From NCBI GenBank assembly GCA_029945375.1, contig CM057063.1, positions 124,001 to 188,000 on the forward strand: 64,000 nucleotides of DNA, written 5' to 3'. Origin of the DNA: Agaricus subrufescens. Taxonomy: Eukaryota > Basidiomycota > Agaricomycetes > Agaricales > Agaricaceae. This document shows positions 1 to 10,850 of this stretch, piece by piece; positions within the stretch are counted from its first letter, which is position 1; the number at the start of each line of letters is the position of its first letter. A program made the position numbers and the translations under genes. Below the pieces are notes generated by a model. That model saw only the letters and a program-made list of their open reading frames with translations, did no database searches and had not been told where the DNA came from.

Positions 1-2308
1 CCGGGGTGAGTGACAAGTGCCATTAGAATCGATAAACCGAAGGCCTTGACTGCCCTCCCCATCGAAGATAGTGTAACTCATGGGACACATTGGTCTACTT
101 AGTCCTGACAAACAGAATACCTCGGTATACATTCTCGATCCCGTGCTGATTTGGATGATTTGGTGCTAGACAAATAAATCAACTTCTCCCGCGCGCCAAT
201 CTCGTATTCTATAGCACCCGGCATTTGGGCCTTAGTTAAGAATTAGATGTCCACGCCACCGAAAACGCCAAGAAGGCATCTTCCGAAATAGAAACTCATA
301 ATCGCACAGGCTTTCACAGTGGAGAAAACATGTAGTCTACACGATGTATGATGCATGATGCATAAAATTTTTGTGTTGACTACGATCCACGTATCTTGGG
401 AACGGTATGTGTTGCGACCAGTGAGTAGCCTATATGTATAAGTAAAGAAAGATCGGCGGAACAACTACGGTACCATATTGGACAGCGGAAGACCTTCCCG
501 AGAAGACCTCGAGATGAAGTAAATAAAGTTGGTGATCACGAAAAAGAATTTCTCTGGCTGCAGCAAAAACAGAGCAATCCAAACCATGACATACAACACG
601 CGGCGCTTCTTTCGGGTGGCTCAAACCTCGAAGAAACACTTTTTTAGCTTACCGTTCGAGGCGTCAAAATACTACATACAAGAATAGCAACCTATCCAGG
701 TTGGGTAAATTCAGCAGTAGCATCTGATTCACACCATGACAAGTGGAGTGGTCAGTTTTGTGAGCACCCCTGCATCGGTCTGCGAACTACTCCGTGATGA
801 TCATAAATTTTATAGTGATTAGACACAGGTGAACGGGATCGTAGGTAGTCGAGACTTATTGTGATTCCGGAATCCTTCCCGAAAGCTGGTTTACTTTGGC
901 TAAGTATGACGACTTACTTTAAACTTAGATCTGATCTTCCCTCGACAACCGCTCTTTAGCGAGACAGAACTTCTATGCGGGGGGCTCGCATAGTAGAAGA
1001 AGTTCTTTTTTCTCGCTAAAAAGAACCTAGGAAATTAGGAGAAAATAGTGGGGGGTCTTGATGCTTTGATGCCGAATTGACAATGGGCTGCGGTGACGGA
1101 ACGTTCTACTGAAAGATGTTCGTTGCAGCGACTGCTAGATTGACCCTTGTCAGTGGCGTACCTGAGCTGGGTTGCTTCTAAATATACATGACGCACTTCC
1201 ACTGCAGTTTGATGCCGTATGTATTTGGGAATCGGTGGTGACAAGTTGACCCGGGCATTCACATATAAAGAGATGGACTAGCTTCCGTAGTACAGTTTGC
1301 GCGTGCTTATGGATGAGCAGATCGAATGCACATAGGACGTTATCTACCTGAGTCCTCGAAACAAGTTAAAGTTTTTTCTCAAACATGGCGATGTTCCGAC
1401 TTTTCGATGATCTATATCACGAGGTGTGTCGAATTCATTGAGATATTCCCACGCACCTGCTCCAGCTTCTGATAGGATTACTACTACCGTAATAGGTATG
1501 TCAAAAAAACATATCAACGTTTCAGTATCACGAGATTGGTGCCTTGGAGTTTCGACTCTTTGTCTCCATACCTTGGAGAGCTTGATACTCATCAGACAAC
1601 TGAGGTGGAATCTTCGAGAAGCAAGTGCAGGGCCCCTGCCACTCGGCGGCAAGAGCTATTTATTGCTGCCAGACTTAGCTAAATGTAAGCATCGGCAAGT
1701 ACGCATTTGGTGAGGAACTGTTCCGAGTTTAATCTTTTCATCCCAGGTAGGTAGGTATATAAAGATCCTGCTACAGCGATGACCTGCACTGTACATCCGA
1801 TGTTTCAGCTGCATTATAACCATCGAATTCTGACCGAGATAGTTCCCTAGAAGTCCACAGCTCAGATTGGGCTGAAATGCTTTGGTACACGATGATAGGG
1901 CTTTCCTATCATATTCATTGAAATTGAAATGCGAATCTGTCTCGGAGACCGATCATCGCATTAATTAATCACATTCTTATAGACTGAAGTTCTGGTGACA
2001 TCAGCCGGTTAATCGACATACCCAGTAAAAAGACCACATGGACCGTTTTCCTCTGCCTTGATCTTAACTTCAAGCGATAGCACAAGCGAGGAGCAAACAC
2101 AAATGACAGAATCATGTGAAGAATACCTACATAATAATACATCCGAACTCTTCCAATCTTCTCTTCCCATTCTTGCTACAACTGCCGGCACTGCCTCACT
2201 AAGCTCAGCCCCATTCAAATATACCCAATACTCCAAACCCACGTCATCTACCGAAAGAATTCGCCGCCACACGCCTAAACTGTCACTTCTCTCTACCCTG
2301 GTCATAAC
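1..2308. other. gene-poor left flank
   Basis: I see no convincing coding region here. Open frames are short, overlap on both strands, and lack a coding-like exon/intron pattern. A TATA-like stretch near 1757 is followed only by a very short frame. The one structured element is the hairpin at 955-1020, described separately. Confidence 0.5.
955..1020. repeat. long imperfect palindrome (hairpin)
   Basis: The 10-base arm TTTAGCGAGA (955-964) is the exact reverse complement of 1011-1020. Inside it, AGAACTTCT (966-974) pairs with 998-1006 and ATGCG (975-979) pairs with 987-991, leaving a 7-base G-rich loop. About 24 base pairs form with a six-base bulge and a four-T mismatch. It lies in non-coding sequence. 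It could be a MITE-like remnant, a structured RNA or a fortuitous palindrome; the pairing is seen directly but the function is unknown. Confidence 0.7.
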
Positions 2309-2697
2309 ATGCATGATACACGGTCCTACTTCGTGGACGAATCATTAATCTTGGTAAGATTATGTCGCTACTAGTACTACCGTTGTGGTGAGGTAGGTCT
2401 CAGCCTTAATTGATTCATCTGCTTCTTCTCTTGTAGAGCAATTATGCTACGTGTATCGCCGATACGGCCTCTGTCCTTACGATTTATGGTAGTCATATTG
2501 CTTCCATCGTCACCGACTTCCTCTGGCCTGTCATTTCCTTATCAATAAGAGACTTGCAAATTATGCTCATCAAAATCTTAAACACCTCCTCTCCTTCAAA
2601 AGGTTCCAACTACCACCTAGTCCATTCGAAGATCCCTGCTTTTAATATTTTAGCATATGGCAAATCGACTCAACTCGTCCTCGGCTGGTCGCAGTGA
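2309..2697 (+). CDS. hypothetical two-exon protein or gene remnant
   Basis: Exon 1 (2309-2353) starts at an ATG just downstream of an in-frame stop and ends at a gtaaga donor. Exon 2 (2437-2697) follows a ttgtag acceptor and is open for 86 codons to TGA. The junction is phase 0 and gives about 101 residues. Exon 2 has coding-like third positions, many of them C or T, and a hydrophobic middle (SIVTDFLWPVISL). I recognise no family. The 83-nt intron is slightly long for this window. The exons may be the tail of a larger or decayed gene, because 2058-2345 is also open in another frame. Low confidence. Confidence 0.3.
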
Positions 2698-4017
2698 ACC
2701 ACCAGGGTCAATCCTAAACTAACAAGGCCCCCCTTCTAGTAGATCGGAAACCTCTCCACGGTCACCTACCACTCCCCGAAATATACAAATCGAATATAAC
2801 ATGCACTTCATTGGCATACTTACTCGGTAAGAAAACCAAAAAAAAAAAGATTTCGCGCTATCTCATCTCTCAAACTTCAATTCTGTCAGGATGCCTTGAC
2901 AGGTCCATTGCAGAGAATTGATACAAATAAATTAGATGGCAATAAAAGTCGCCAACAACGGACGTACATTTACTAAAACGGAAGACGAAACAAGTATGAA
3001 GGAATCTCGGCCTAGCCTATATATTCAAAGAAAACACAAGTAAAAGTCGGGAACAATGGACGATCACACTAGGACTCGGATGAACACACGAGGCGAATAC
3101 GGTACGGGGAAAATAAAAGAAGTCGCTTTTATATCGACTGCTTACCTACATCTCTAGTCAACGCCAAACCCCCCGCTCGCCTCCACCTTCCTGCCTTAGG
3201 ATACCTTATCCGTTTCCCTCAAGCTAGCTCGACTACCATGGCCCCCTTTATTTCCTTCTCTTACTCTCCTGTCACTCAGCCTTACATCCCTCTCAGTTCT
3301 ATATATATCGTATTGAGGAGACCATTCTCTGCCTCTTATAGAAGCGACTATAGAGAGCCGAACTTTCTTCTCTCGTTTCCATTATTTTCTTTTCGGATCT
3401 TGGACAGCGTAAGGAGACAAACAGCTCTTGACAAATTTAGCACGAAGAGCTGGAGATTGACGATAACAAGACCTATAAGAAGGCGAGTATGTCCATTCGC
3501 CTACACCTTGGGATGCCAGTTCTGTTCTCTCGAGTTGATAAAATAAACCTTCCACATTTGCCGTGAAGATTGATGCTAGAGTCGTTTTCAAAGACCGTTT
3601 TTCCTTCTTGCCGAGTACAGAAGTCTGAACAGCGGAATAAGGAGAGAGACAGCGGAATAACTGATAGTGGCGTGAATAGGTCCATCCACCAATACTCTTG
3701 AGATACCTGTTGAATTGGTAAAATAGCCTTTCAAGATTGCCCTAGAGAGTAGTGCTAGGGTCGTTTCCAAATATCGTGTCCTCAACAAGTACAAAAAATC
3801 TAAACAACGGAACAGGGAGTGTATAAAGATAAGGGGAAAAACAAAAACAGCAAGACAAAAACGTAGCTAGTTTATTTCATCCTGCGTACGCGTGTCTTAG
3901 TATAATCGCCCATCGACACCATTGGCAAACATTTCAAATTCTTGTCATTCGTTGATCTATCGTTCAATAACGAAAACTATACACAGATAAAAAAAAGAAG
4001 AGGGTTAAAGAAGAAAT
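2698..4017. other. intergenic spacer with degenerate duplication
   Basis: No gene is supported. The stretch contains A-rich runs and an old imperfect direct duplication (about 3485-3600 and 3672-3783). Frames on both strands are short and unrelated to known proteins. Confidence 0.5.
3485..3783. repeat. degenerate direct duplication, about 185-bp period
   Basis: Two blocks share an order of similar words: gt(c)cat(t/c)c near the left, ttg(a/g)taaaata(a/g) in the middle, gat(t)g with (g)ctag(a/g)gtcgttt(t/c)caaa at the right. The first spans about 3485-3600 and the second about 3672-3783. Similarity is moderate and was judged by eye. It may be an old tandem duplication of non-coding DNA. Confidence 0.4.
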
Positions 4018-7000
4018 TCATAAATCAGGAGTCGTAATAACTTCATCATCATCGTCAGTGTCATCGTCAGGTGTCATCAGATAATAATCACCACCCCAAA
4101 GACATTTTGTCTCTACTCGTCTAGAGTAAAATACACGCAGCCACCTATCCATTATATCAGTAAACAAAAAAAAATAGAGATATCATCAAGGAGACACGTA
4201 CCAGAACTCAAATAGTGAAATAACAACGAGGAAAACAAAGACACAGAGGAACATAGACAGCGAAGAAAGCAAATGACCAAAACCAAAGGGAGTGGCTAGC
4301 AAATTCCGAAACCTAATAAACACATCATTGACATTCAAAGAAAAAAAGGGAACACAAACACTTACCTTTCCCCCCTCACTCATCTCCTCCCACCACCAGC
4401 ATTCAAAACCACCCAATGCCCAACCATCCTCCCCAATCCATACCCCGCAACAGGCCTCCTCCCCAAAAGCCTCAACAAAACCATACACACCCCAATCCCG
4501 AATAAAACAACACAAGACGACAGTCCTATCCCCAATCTCACAGCTCTTCCCCTCCCCCTCGTCGTCGCTGTCGCCGTCATCGTCCTCCCATTCCCATTTA
4601 CTTGAGTGTTCGCCGGATGGTAATACGAATTGAACCCAAATAATGTCGAGAACCCTTTCAACACCCGCATCACCATCCCATCATTCTGACTGCTCCTATT
4701 CCCGTTTTGTCGACCCTCACGATCCCGCTTCTCAACCCGTTTCTCATAATTCTCAATCCACATTTCAACATTCTCCAATCTCCGCCTTGCATCATCCACC
4801 ATCTCCCTCGTCTCCTTCACCCTCTTCTCCAACTCTCTTTCCTCTTCTTTCTGATCAAATCTCGTTTCTTCTTCTTCTTCTATCTTTGTCTCTCCTTCAC
4901 CCTCCATGACTGGAGAAGAAGAAGTGTCTCCAGACGAACCGGTGTCATTCACAGTTGATGAAAACACATCCCCAACACATCCCTTTCCAGTCTTCTCTGC
5001 ACCATTACCAACCCTCTTGATCGTATCAACCTCCCCAATCATCTCCCAAGCCTCCGCACCACTCGCGCCATTCTCCCCCTCCCTCTCCAAAAGGGCCTCC
5101 ATACTTTCCTCCTCATTAGGCGGGGTCTCCAGAACAGTTATCACAGAACTCTTCGGCTCCTTCGGCATCGCAATACCCTCCTCCACAGCAGCACTAGCAG
5201 AAGCAGCAATGGTGGTGCCTCCACCAACCAAACTCTCACTCTTCTCCAAAACACTTTCAATATTCCCAATCTCCCCATCTTCACTGCTACTACCAGTCTC
5301 ATTCTCATCCTTCCCAACCTCATCTTCCAACCGCTCATCAGCGACAAGACCACCGTGTTCATCTGCACCCTCCTCTCCCTCCCCAAACGGAATCCCCCGT
5401 CTTTTCTTTAGTGAATGACCATGTCGATGATAATGAGGATGCGTTTCACCCCACACTTCGACGCCAGAAAGTCGATGGGTATGACTCCTAGACGAAATCG
5501 ATATAACCCGCATCCGTTGACCATCTTCGTGTTCATCGACACCCAAGTTACTCTTCATACTCCCATCCGAGTCTCTCTTCTGTATCCCAGGCGTCTCAGC
5601 ACCATTAGCGTGTTTCCTCCCCCAACTCCCGTTAATGCTCGCAACTCTGGATCGAGGTCTGCTAGCGCTCCCGGTGGAAACAACACGCGAATGCGACACG
5701 ACTCCCATCCTCGATCTAGGCCTCGGTTCCAACAGCTCCTCCAACTTTTCTTCCAACATCTTTGTCGTGGTCAGTGATTCTCTCTCCGAAGCGTGTCGAT
5801 GCGGTTTCGGTGCGAGTATTTCATTCGGAGGAGATGAGAATGGTATAGATGAAGACGAAGGTTGTTGTATCGTCATTGGTAGTGTAGATGAGGGTATAGT
5901 CGAGTCATTGTAAACCGCGTGTTCTCGTTGTTCCTGGTCGACATGCACGTGCGGAACCGAAGAGCGAATGTTGTCCTCGCCAGGTTCGGGTACCATCATT
6001 CCACGAGGTGGAGGCATGGCCTTCATACCATCGTCCCTATCTCCCCTATCAAATCCACCTCCACCGGCGACCAAGAGCGATGGCGGTGGTGATGGGTAGT
6101 ATTGCCCCGAGTGGGGAGGGAATGGGAGGGGACGGGCGTTGGGGGTATCGGTGTAGAAGACGTCTGAAAAGGATTGGGGAGGAGGCGGGGGAGTTTGCAG
6201 CATAAAGGGAGAGCCGGTAGATTGCGGTGAGAAGGGCAAGACACCGGAAGGGAACGAGGCGCTAAAGGTGGAGGAAGAGGTATCTTGCGGCAAAAGTGGT
6301 GGCGGGCCAAAGGTTGATGCCGGAGAGGGCGGGTAGGGCAGCAGCCTGGGTTCTCTTTTGGTGTCTGGGTCCATGTGGTGGTAGCCGGGAAAGGTATCGC
6401 TCTGAGGACGAGGACGAGGCCGGGTATCGTCGGAGAGGATGTGTTTGACAGGGGATATGCTTCGAAGACTAGATGCCGAGGAAGAGGACTTTGTCGGCGA
6501 TGAGGACCGTTCGAACGAAGCGACCATGCCCTTCACACGTCCGGATCCGCTCTGAGTCCGGCCGCGCCGCACATCTACGCCAGGGACGTCAGATCAGGAT
6601 GTGTGATAGTGGGGGAGCCGGACTTGCCTTCGTCAGAGGTATTCCAGATGCGGCCGCGGATCGAATTTTGGCGGAGGACGCGGGAGGCTCTGAGGAGCGC
6701 GTCCAGCCACCGCTGGGTCAGTCCATAGCTAGATAAACATGTGAGATCCGGGAGCGCTGGAACAACAGGACGACTCAACTTGTCGAGGTCGCCGTCTGCC
6801 AGGCGGAGGAACTTTTTGCCCGAGATGGCGTGTGCACGGATGAAAGCGGCTAGGTCGTGGGCCGCGAGGGGGGAGAGATCCGGCGAGGTGACGCGGAGGG
6901 AGGAGGAGAGGTAAACGGAGAGGTCGGACGGAGACCAGCTCCTGGGGTCGTCCGGGAGATCGTCAAGGGGATAACCTAGGAGGTTGGGCTGGGAGGCACT

Positions 7001-7213
7001 GGGGTGCTCTCGGGTGGGAGAGCCTGGCGGAACAGGGAGAGGCCGCGGGAGGTCGCTGGCAGAGGCCCGGTGTCTGGTGGGCGACGCCGGGACAAAGTGG
7101 TGGGCTGCACTGGTCGAATGCGTCGAGCTGGAGCGCGACAGCAGCCCCGTCGAGGTCGTCTTGATCGCGTAGGGGTGCGGGTTCGAGCGCAGAGTCTCCT
7201 GCGTCGGATGCAT
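4018..7213 (-). CDS. SAM-like domain protein with C-terminal transmembrane segments
   Basis: The ATG at 7213 opens exon 1 (to 6628), with a helical SAM-like region near residues 90-165 (WSPSDLSVYLSSS, then GLTQRWLDALL). A GC-AG intron (6627-6575, AAG|GCAAGT) joins it in frame to a long second exon. That exon has the basic motif RRGRTQSGSGRVKGMVASFE, a proline/serine-rich middle, an acidic region, a coiled coil (TREMVDDARRRLENVEMW) and a hydrophobic helix (LSSCVVLFGIGVCMVLLRLL). Frame 1 meets TGA at 4380-4382. Two further exons (4312-4202 and 4144-4018) with 53- and 57-nt introns keep the same frame. They add a second hydrophobic helix and an acidic tail ending at 4018. If TGA is the true stop, the protein ends at 4380. 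A distal gtatgg donor (4443) would skip the stop in frame. The function is not known; the sequence suggests a membrane-anchored scaffold. Confidence 0.7.
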
Positions 7214-7294
7214 GGTAGAAAAGGTGCGGTATCCGCTTTTGGCAATCCAACATTGCATTCTGATATAACCCACCATGGCCCCCCGTACCCTCCC
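7214..7294. promoter_or_regulatory. compact bidirectional promoter
   Basis: Only about 80 bases separate the start of the minus-strand SAM-like gene (7213) from the plus-strand CE16 gene (7295). Both must be driven from this stretch or from within each other's 5' ends. No clear TATA box is visible. An alternative out-of-frame ATG at 7275 in a good context precedes the CE16 start. Confidence 0.5.
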
Positions 7295-8677
7295 ATGTAT
7301 CTCGACATCCTCGCCCTCATCATCGCCTTTTCCCGCATCCTCTCCGCCGCCGTCCTCCGCAGCCGCGTTTTCCAGCCTCCCAGCCACGTAGCTCCCGGCG
7401 CCGACGATCCCCAGGCCCCCTTTCCCCTCCCCCCCAACGATGGAATCCACCTCGCCGTCGGCCCTCAGTGCGGCCAGCTCTTTGGCGACACCGCCGACCT
7501 CAACGCCGGCATCCGTCCAGAGACCATCAAGACCATAGTCTCTTTCGGGGCAAGTTGCTCCTTCCCAGAGTAGACCACCCACTCAACCCGAGCAGGATAG
7601 CTACACCGACGGTGGGCACGACGACGGGTCGCCTCTAGACCCTCCCGTGCTGGTTCCCCCCAGCCCTCTGGCAGGTGGCAGGTCCACCAATGGGCTAACC
7701 TGGGTCGAGCAGGTCGCCAATGACCTCAACGCCACGATTAAAGACTATGCCGTAAGCACCTCTCCTCCTCAGCCCGTCCGTTACTCAGACAACAATAGCA
7801 AGCAGGCGCTTGCATCGATCTCTCCTTATGGCCAAGCAACCCGCGCAAAGTCGACTTTCTCGGCCAGAGTATGTAAACCGAAATCGGTTTGGTGCAGTGC
7901 CTGATACTCTCTCCCAGTGAACACCTTTCTCGGCCAGAACAACACCTTGGATCCCGACACGACCCTATACAGCATATTCTTTGGGATCAAGTGCGTCCCG
8001 TTCCACATGTGTCTTGCCCAGCTAAAACTCTATACAGTGACTACCTCGCATCCCTCAGTCAGTCCACCAAAACCTCTCATTTCCGCACCACCTAACCTAC
8101 TCCACAGTCGACGGCGACCATCTACCCCAGGCAGCCCAAGTCCTCCTCGACCAGATATCCATCCTCGCCTCCCCACCCACAAACGCCCGCAAATTCATGA
8201 TCCTAGACGTCTACGGCCGAGGCACAACCGTACCCTCGGGCGAAATGTTCAAACAATCCATCTACACCGGCCTCAGTCAATTCCACCTATCCGGCGCTCC
8301 AATCAACAGCACCACTACCAATACCACCGACGCGTGTAATCAGCAAAACACAACACCACCTCTTCAAATATCGTATATCAATTTTGCTAACATCTGGGCG
8401 GGCGTGTTAGGTCCCAACCCAGGCTTCGAGGCCTTTAGATATGTGAGCACAGACTCGTGTACGCAATGTACAGATCAACTTGGGTGTACGACTATTGGGA
8501 TGTGTGATGATCCCGAACATTTCTTTTATTGGATACCTGGGTATGTCGTTCTGTCGTTACTTTCCTTGATTTGACTAATTGGGTAATACAAGGCATCCGT
8601 CCAAGGAGACGATGAGGATTATGGCTGATTATGTTGCCGATGTGTGGACCCAGTGTCAAATTCGGTCGTTAACGTGA
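7295..8677 (+). CDS. SGNH/GDSL esterase, CE16 acetylesterase-like, secreted
   Basis: This predicted secreted esterase removes acetyl groups from sugars or related esters (family knowledge). The N-terminus is hydrophobic (MYLDILALIIAFSRILSAA), consistent with a signal peptide. The block I catalytic motif FGDSYTDGG is built across an intron: exon 1 ends TTC GGG at 7549 and exon 2 begins GAT AGC at 7596. The donor is GCAAGT, so this is a GC-AG intron. Later landmarks are the blocks FLGQNNTL and FFGIN, then VYGRGTTVPSGEMF, cysteine-rich CTQCTDQLGCTTIGMC and C-terminal FYWIPGHPSKETM with the catalytic His. The Asp normally three residues before that His is Ile. At least six exons were traced, closing with TGA at 8675-8677. 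The start at 7295 is chosen because it alone gives the frame and signal peptide. Confidence 0.8.
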
Positions 8678-8799
8678 TAGATTATTTTATTGCGTTATTG
8701 TAATGTGTATTATAATTATACGTATGTAGTGTAGTATATCCCTTAGTGTTAATACCACCGACTGGTTTCGGATGGTTCTTAATTGACTCGCTGACCGTG

Positions 8800-9960
8800 C
8801 AAACCAGTAATTAGTTGGACAAGTTGTACGATTCAGAAGGCGATTAGAAATCCACGTAAGAGCGAGACGTGAATATATAGACGACCGATGAGTCGTACGA
8901 ACAAAGCCGGAAGTGTTAATTCTCAGAAAGAGTACCAGAAACAATACCCGAACAAAGAGATTCCGGCATTGTCCTGGCATCAAGTACAGCTTTTTCACTG
9001 ACATTATCCAGGCAGTCTCTTGGCATTCTTCGGGGTATAAAAATAGAGATTCGGACGAAAAAAACTCAGCCCCCAGAAATCTGGTTTATGCTGAAGGTAT
9101 CCGGAATTAACCTGAGATTACGATGAAAGTTTTTTTGTGTTTTGGATGAAAGGACAAGGGAAATAATGACTGACTTGACTCGAGGGGTATGTCGCGTCTT
9201 CGAAGAGGAGTGTTGTGTTTTGGTGACGAACCTTTTTAAGATTGGTTCAAGGCGGAGGCTATTGAGAAAAAACATGTGAGAGCTAGAATAATGAGGAGAA
9301 GCAGGGGAGTGAGGAGGAGAGGATAAAGGAAACACTAACGAGTGACTCGAGGTTATGCAAAGAGGATCGGTGGGGTCATGATGAGCCTTTAGATTTGTCA
9401 GGTGTGGAGGCTATGAATAAACCATGTGAGAACTGGAAAATGGGGAGATGCAGGATACTCGGAAAAGGGTGTGTCGTTAGGACGCTTGACTGGTCAATTG
9501 GCAGTCCCTTTAGGACAGCGCGGAGGTGGTAGAGGATACAATGAGAGAGTTGGAACATGGGAACAAGTAGGACATTCGGCGAGTATAGATGGTAGAGGGA
9601 GGGATGAAAGAAAATAAACACTCACCTGAGGATATGTATTCAGGGAGGGTCAATGGTAGTTATGTATGGTGGTGAGCCTTGAATATTTGTCCACTGCGGT
9701 GACTATGAGAGAGCTGGAAACATACGGAGGTGTAGGACACTCAGAAGTTATAGACGACGGACGAGTCGTATGGCATAAGGGATGAGGGGGGAAATGACAA
9801 GGGAAATGCGACAGAGTCAAAGGTATGTGTTTGAAGAGCTTGGCGACGAGCCTCCACGACTTGTACAATTCAGAGGCTACAGTGAAAACACATGTGACAG
9901 CTAGAATATAGAACACTTGGAAATTGAAGACGACAAACGAACCGTGCAGCTGGAGGTTTG
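8800..9960. repeat. degenerate long-period repeat, about five copies
   Basis: A core block recurs at about 8810, 9225, 9385, 9670 and 9840. It reads roughly gA(g/c)GCCT, then ttgt(c/a)(a/c), then GAGGCTA, then acaTGTGAgAgCTaGAA. The first copy is the most diverged. Spacing varies between about 155 and 415 bases. Divergence and unequal spacing suggest an old array disturbed by insertions. Copies were aligned by eye. Confidence 0.45.
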
Positions 9961-10194
9961 ACAGCTATGGTGACAGCACGCAGCCAGTGAAGAGGCAAAA
10001 ACAAAAAAAAGGAAATTGGTGGCAGAACGAGATTTAACTTATTCCTACCTTTCTGCTCGTCTCTCCTTGGGGACTAAATCTTTTGAATATCTTGGACCCT
10101 CTTGACTGGTTCTTCCCTTTGTTGAAGTGTACGAACAGCCGTAGACCATCACGTTTGTCCTGTGATCCCCGTTCGGAATTTGTCTATTCCTCCT

Positions 10195-10298
10195 CAAAAA
10201 GGGAATCATCGGCAGATCCTACGGTGTTTCAAAAAGGGAATCATCTGCAGATCCTACGGTGTTTCAAAAAGGGAATCATCTGCAGATCCCTATGGTGG
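10195..10298. repeat. 35-bp tandem repeat, three copies
   Basis: The unit begins CAAAAAGGGAATCATC and ends ACGGTGTTT. Copies run 10195-10229, 10230-10264 and 10265-10298. The first two differ at one base and the third diverges at its end. It is non-coding as far as can be seen. Confidence 0.85.
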
Positions 10299-10737
10299 TA
10301 TAGAACCAACAGGTGACAGGCATAATCTTTGAAACAATTGATACCTTACAATTGACAGAGGAAGAAAGTATTTGCCTTTGTGTCCTGGTGGTCGGCTAGC
10401 ATCAGTGACTAATTTGGGATAACAGAAGAAAGTTCTTTGTTTCTTCGGTTCAGGGAGGGGTCAATTTCGGGGGAGATTGTTGAGCCAACCCCTGTAGTGA
10501 CGAGCGAATGTGGAAAAAGAAAAGAGTAATGGAAGCATGGTCAAGTTTGGCATAAGACAGATTGACAATGAAGGCGGTTTAAAGAGACAGTGTTGAAGCA
10601 GAAAATAAGATGAGCATCAACAGAAGAAACCAGACCAACGAGGAGACGACTCACCGAGAGGTACATCGTTGTTGAATGGGCTGAAATGCATCTGGGGTAT
10701 GGGAATATGGGAAAGGAGATAGGCATTTGATCCTCGG

Positions 10738-10850
10738 GTTGAACAAGGGGTAGCTATCTCCCGTGTTGAGCGAGAGGTACTTGAATCCCAAGTTGGACGA
10801 GAGGCATTTGAATTCCAGGTTGAGGAAGAGGATTCTAGCGTACTAGACGA
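10738..10850. repeat. 27-bp tandem repeat, four degenerate copies
   Basis: Units start at 10738, 10765, 10792 and 10819, each beginning GTTG(A/G)(A/G). The period is a multiple of three. The plus strand reads as a nine-residue repeat with pattern V-E-R-E-V-L-E-S-Q, and a trace of an earlier copy lies upstream. No start codon leads into this frame. It may be a fossil of a coding repeat or a simple minisatellite. Confidence 0.6.

Noticed and set aside
4292..5913. Several plus-strand open frames of 80-170 codons.
   Set aside because: They are antisense shadows of the Ser/Pro-rich exon of the SAM-like gene.
10010..10500. Possible Ty1/copia remnant: primer-binding-like tggtggcagaac near 10017 and purine tract plus TGTTGAGCCAACCCC near 10470.
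   Set aside because: No paired LTR, no gag or pol frames, and the supposed 5' LTR start is not found upstream. Left as a note only.
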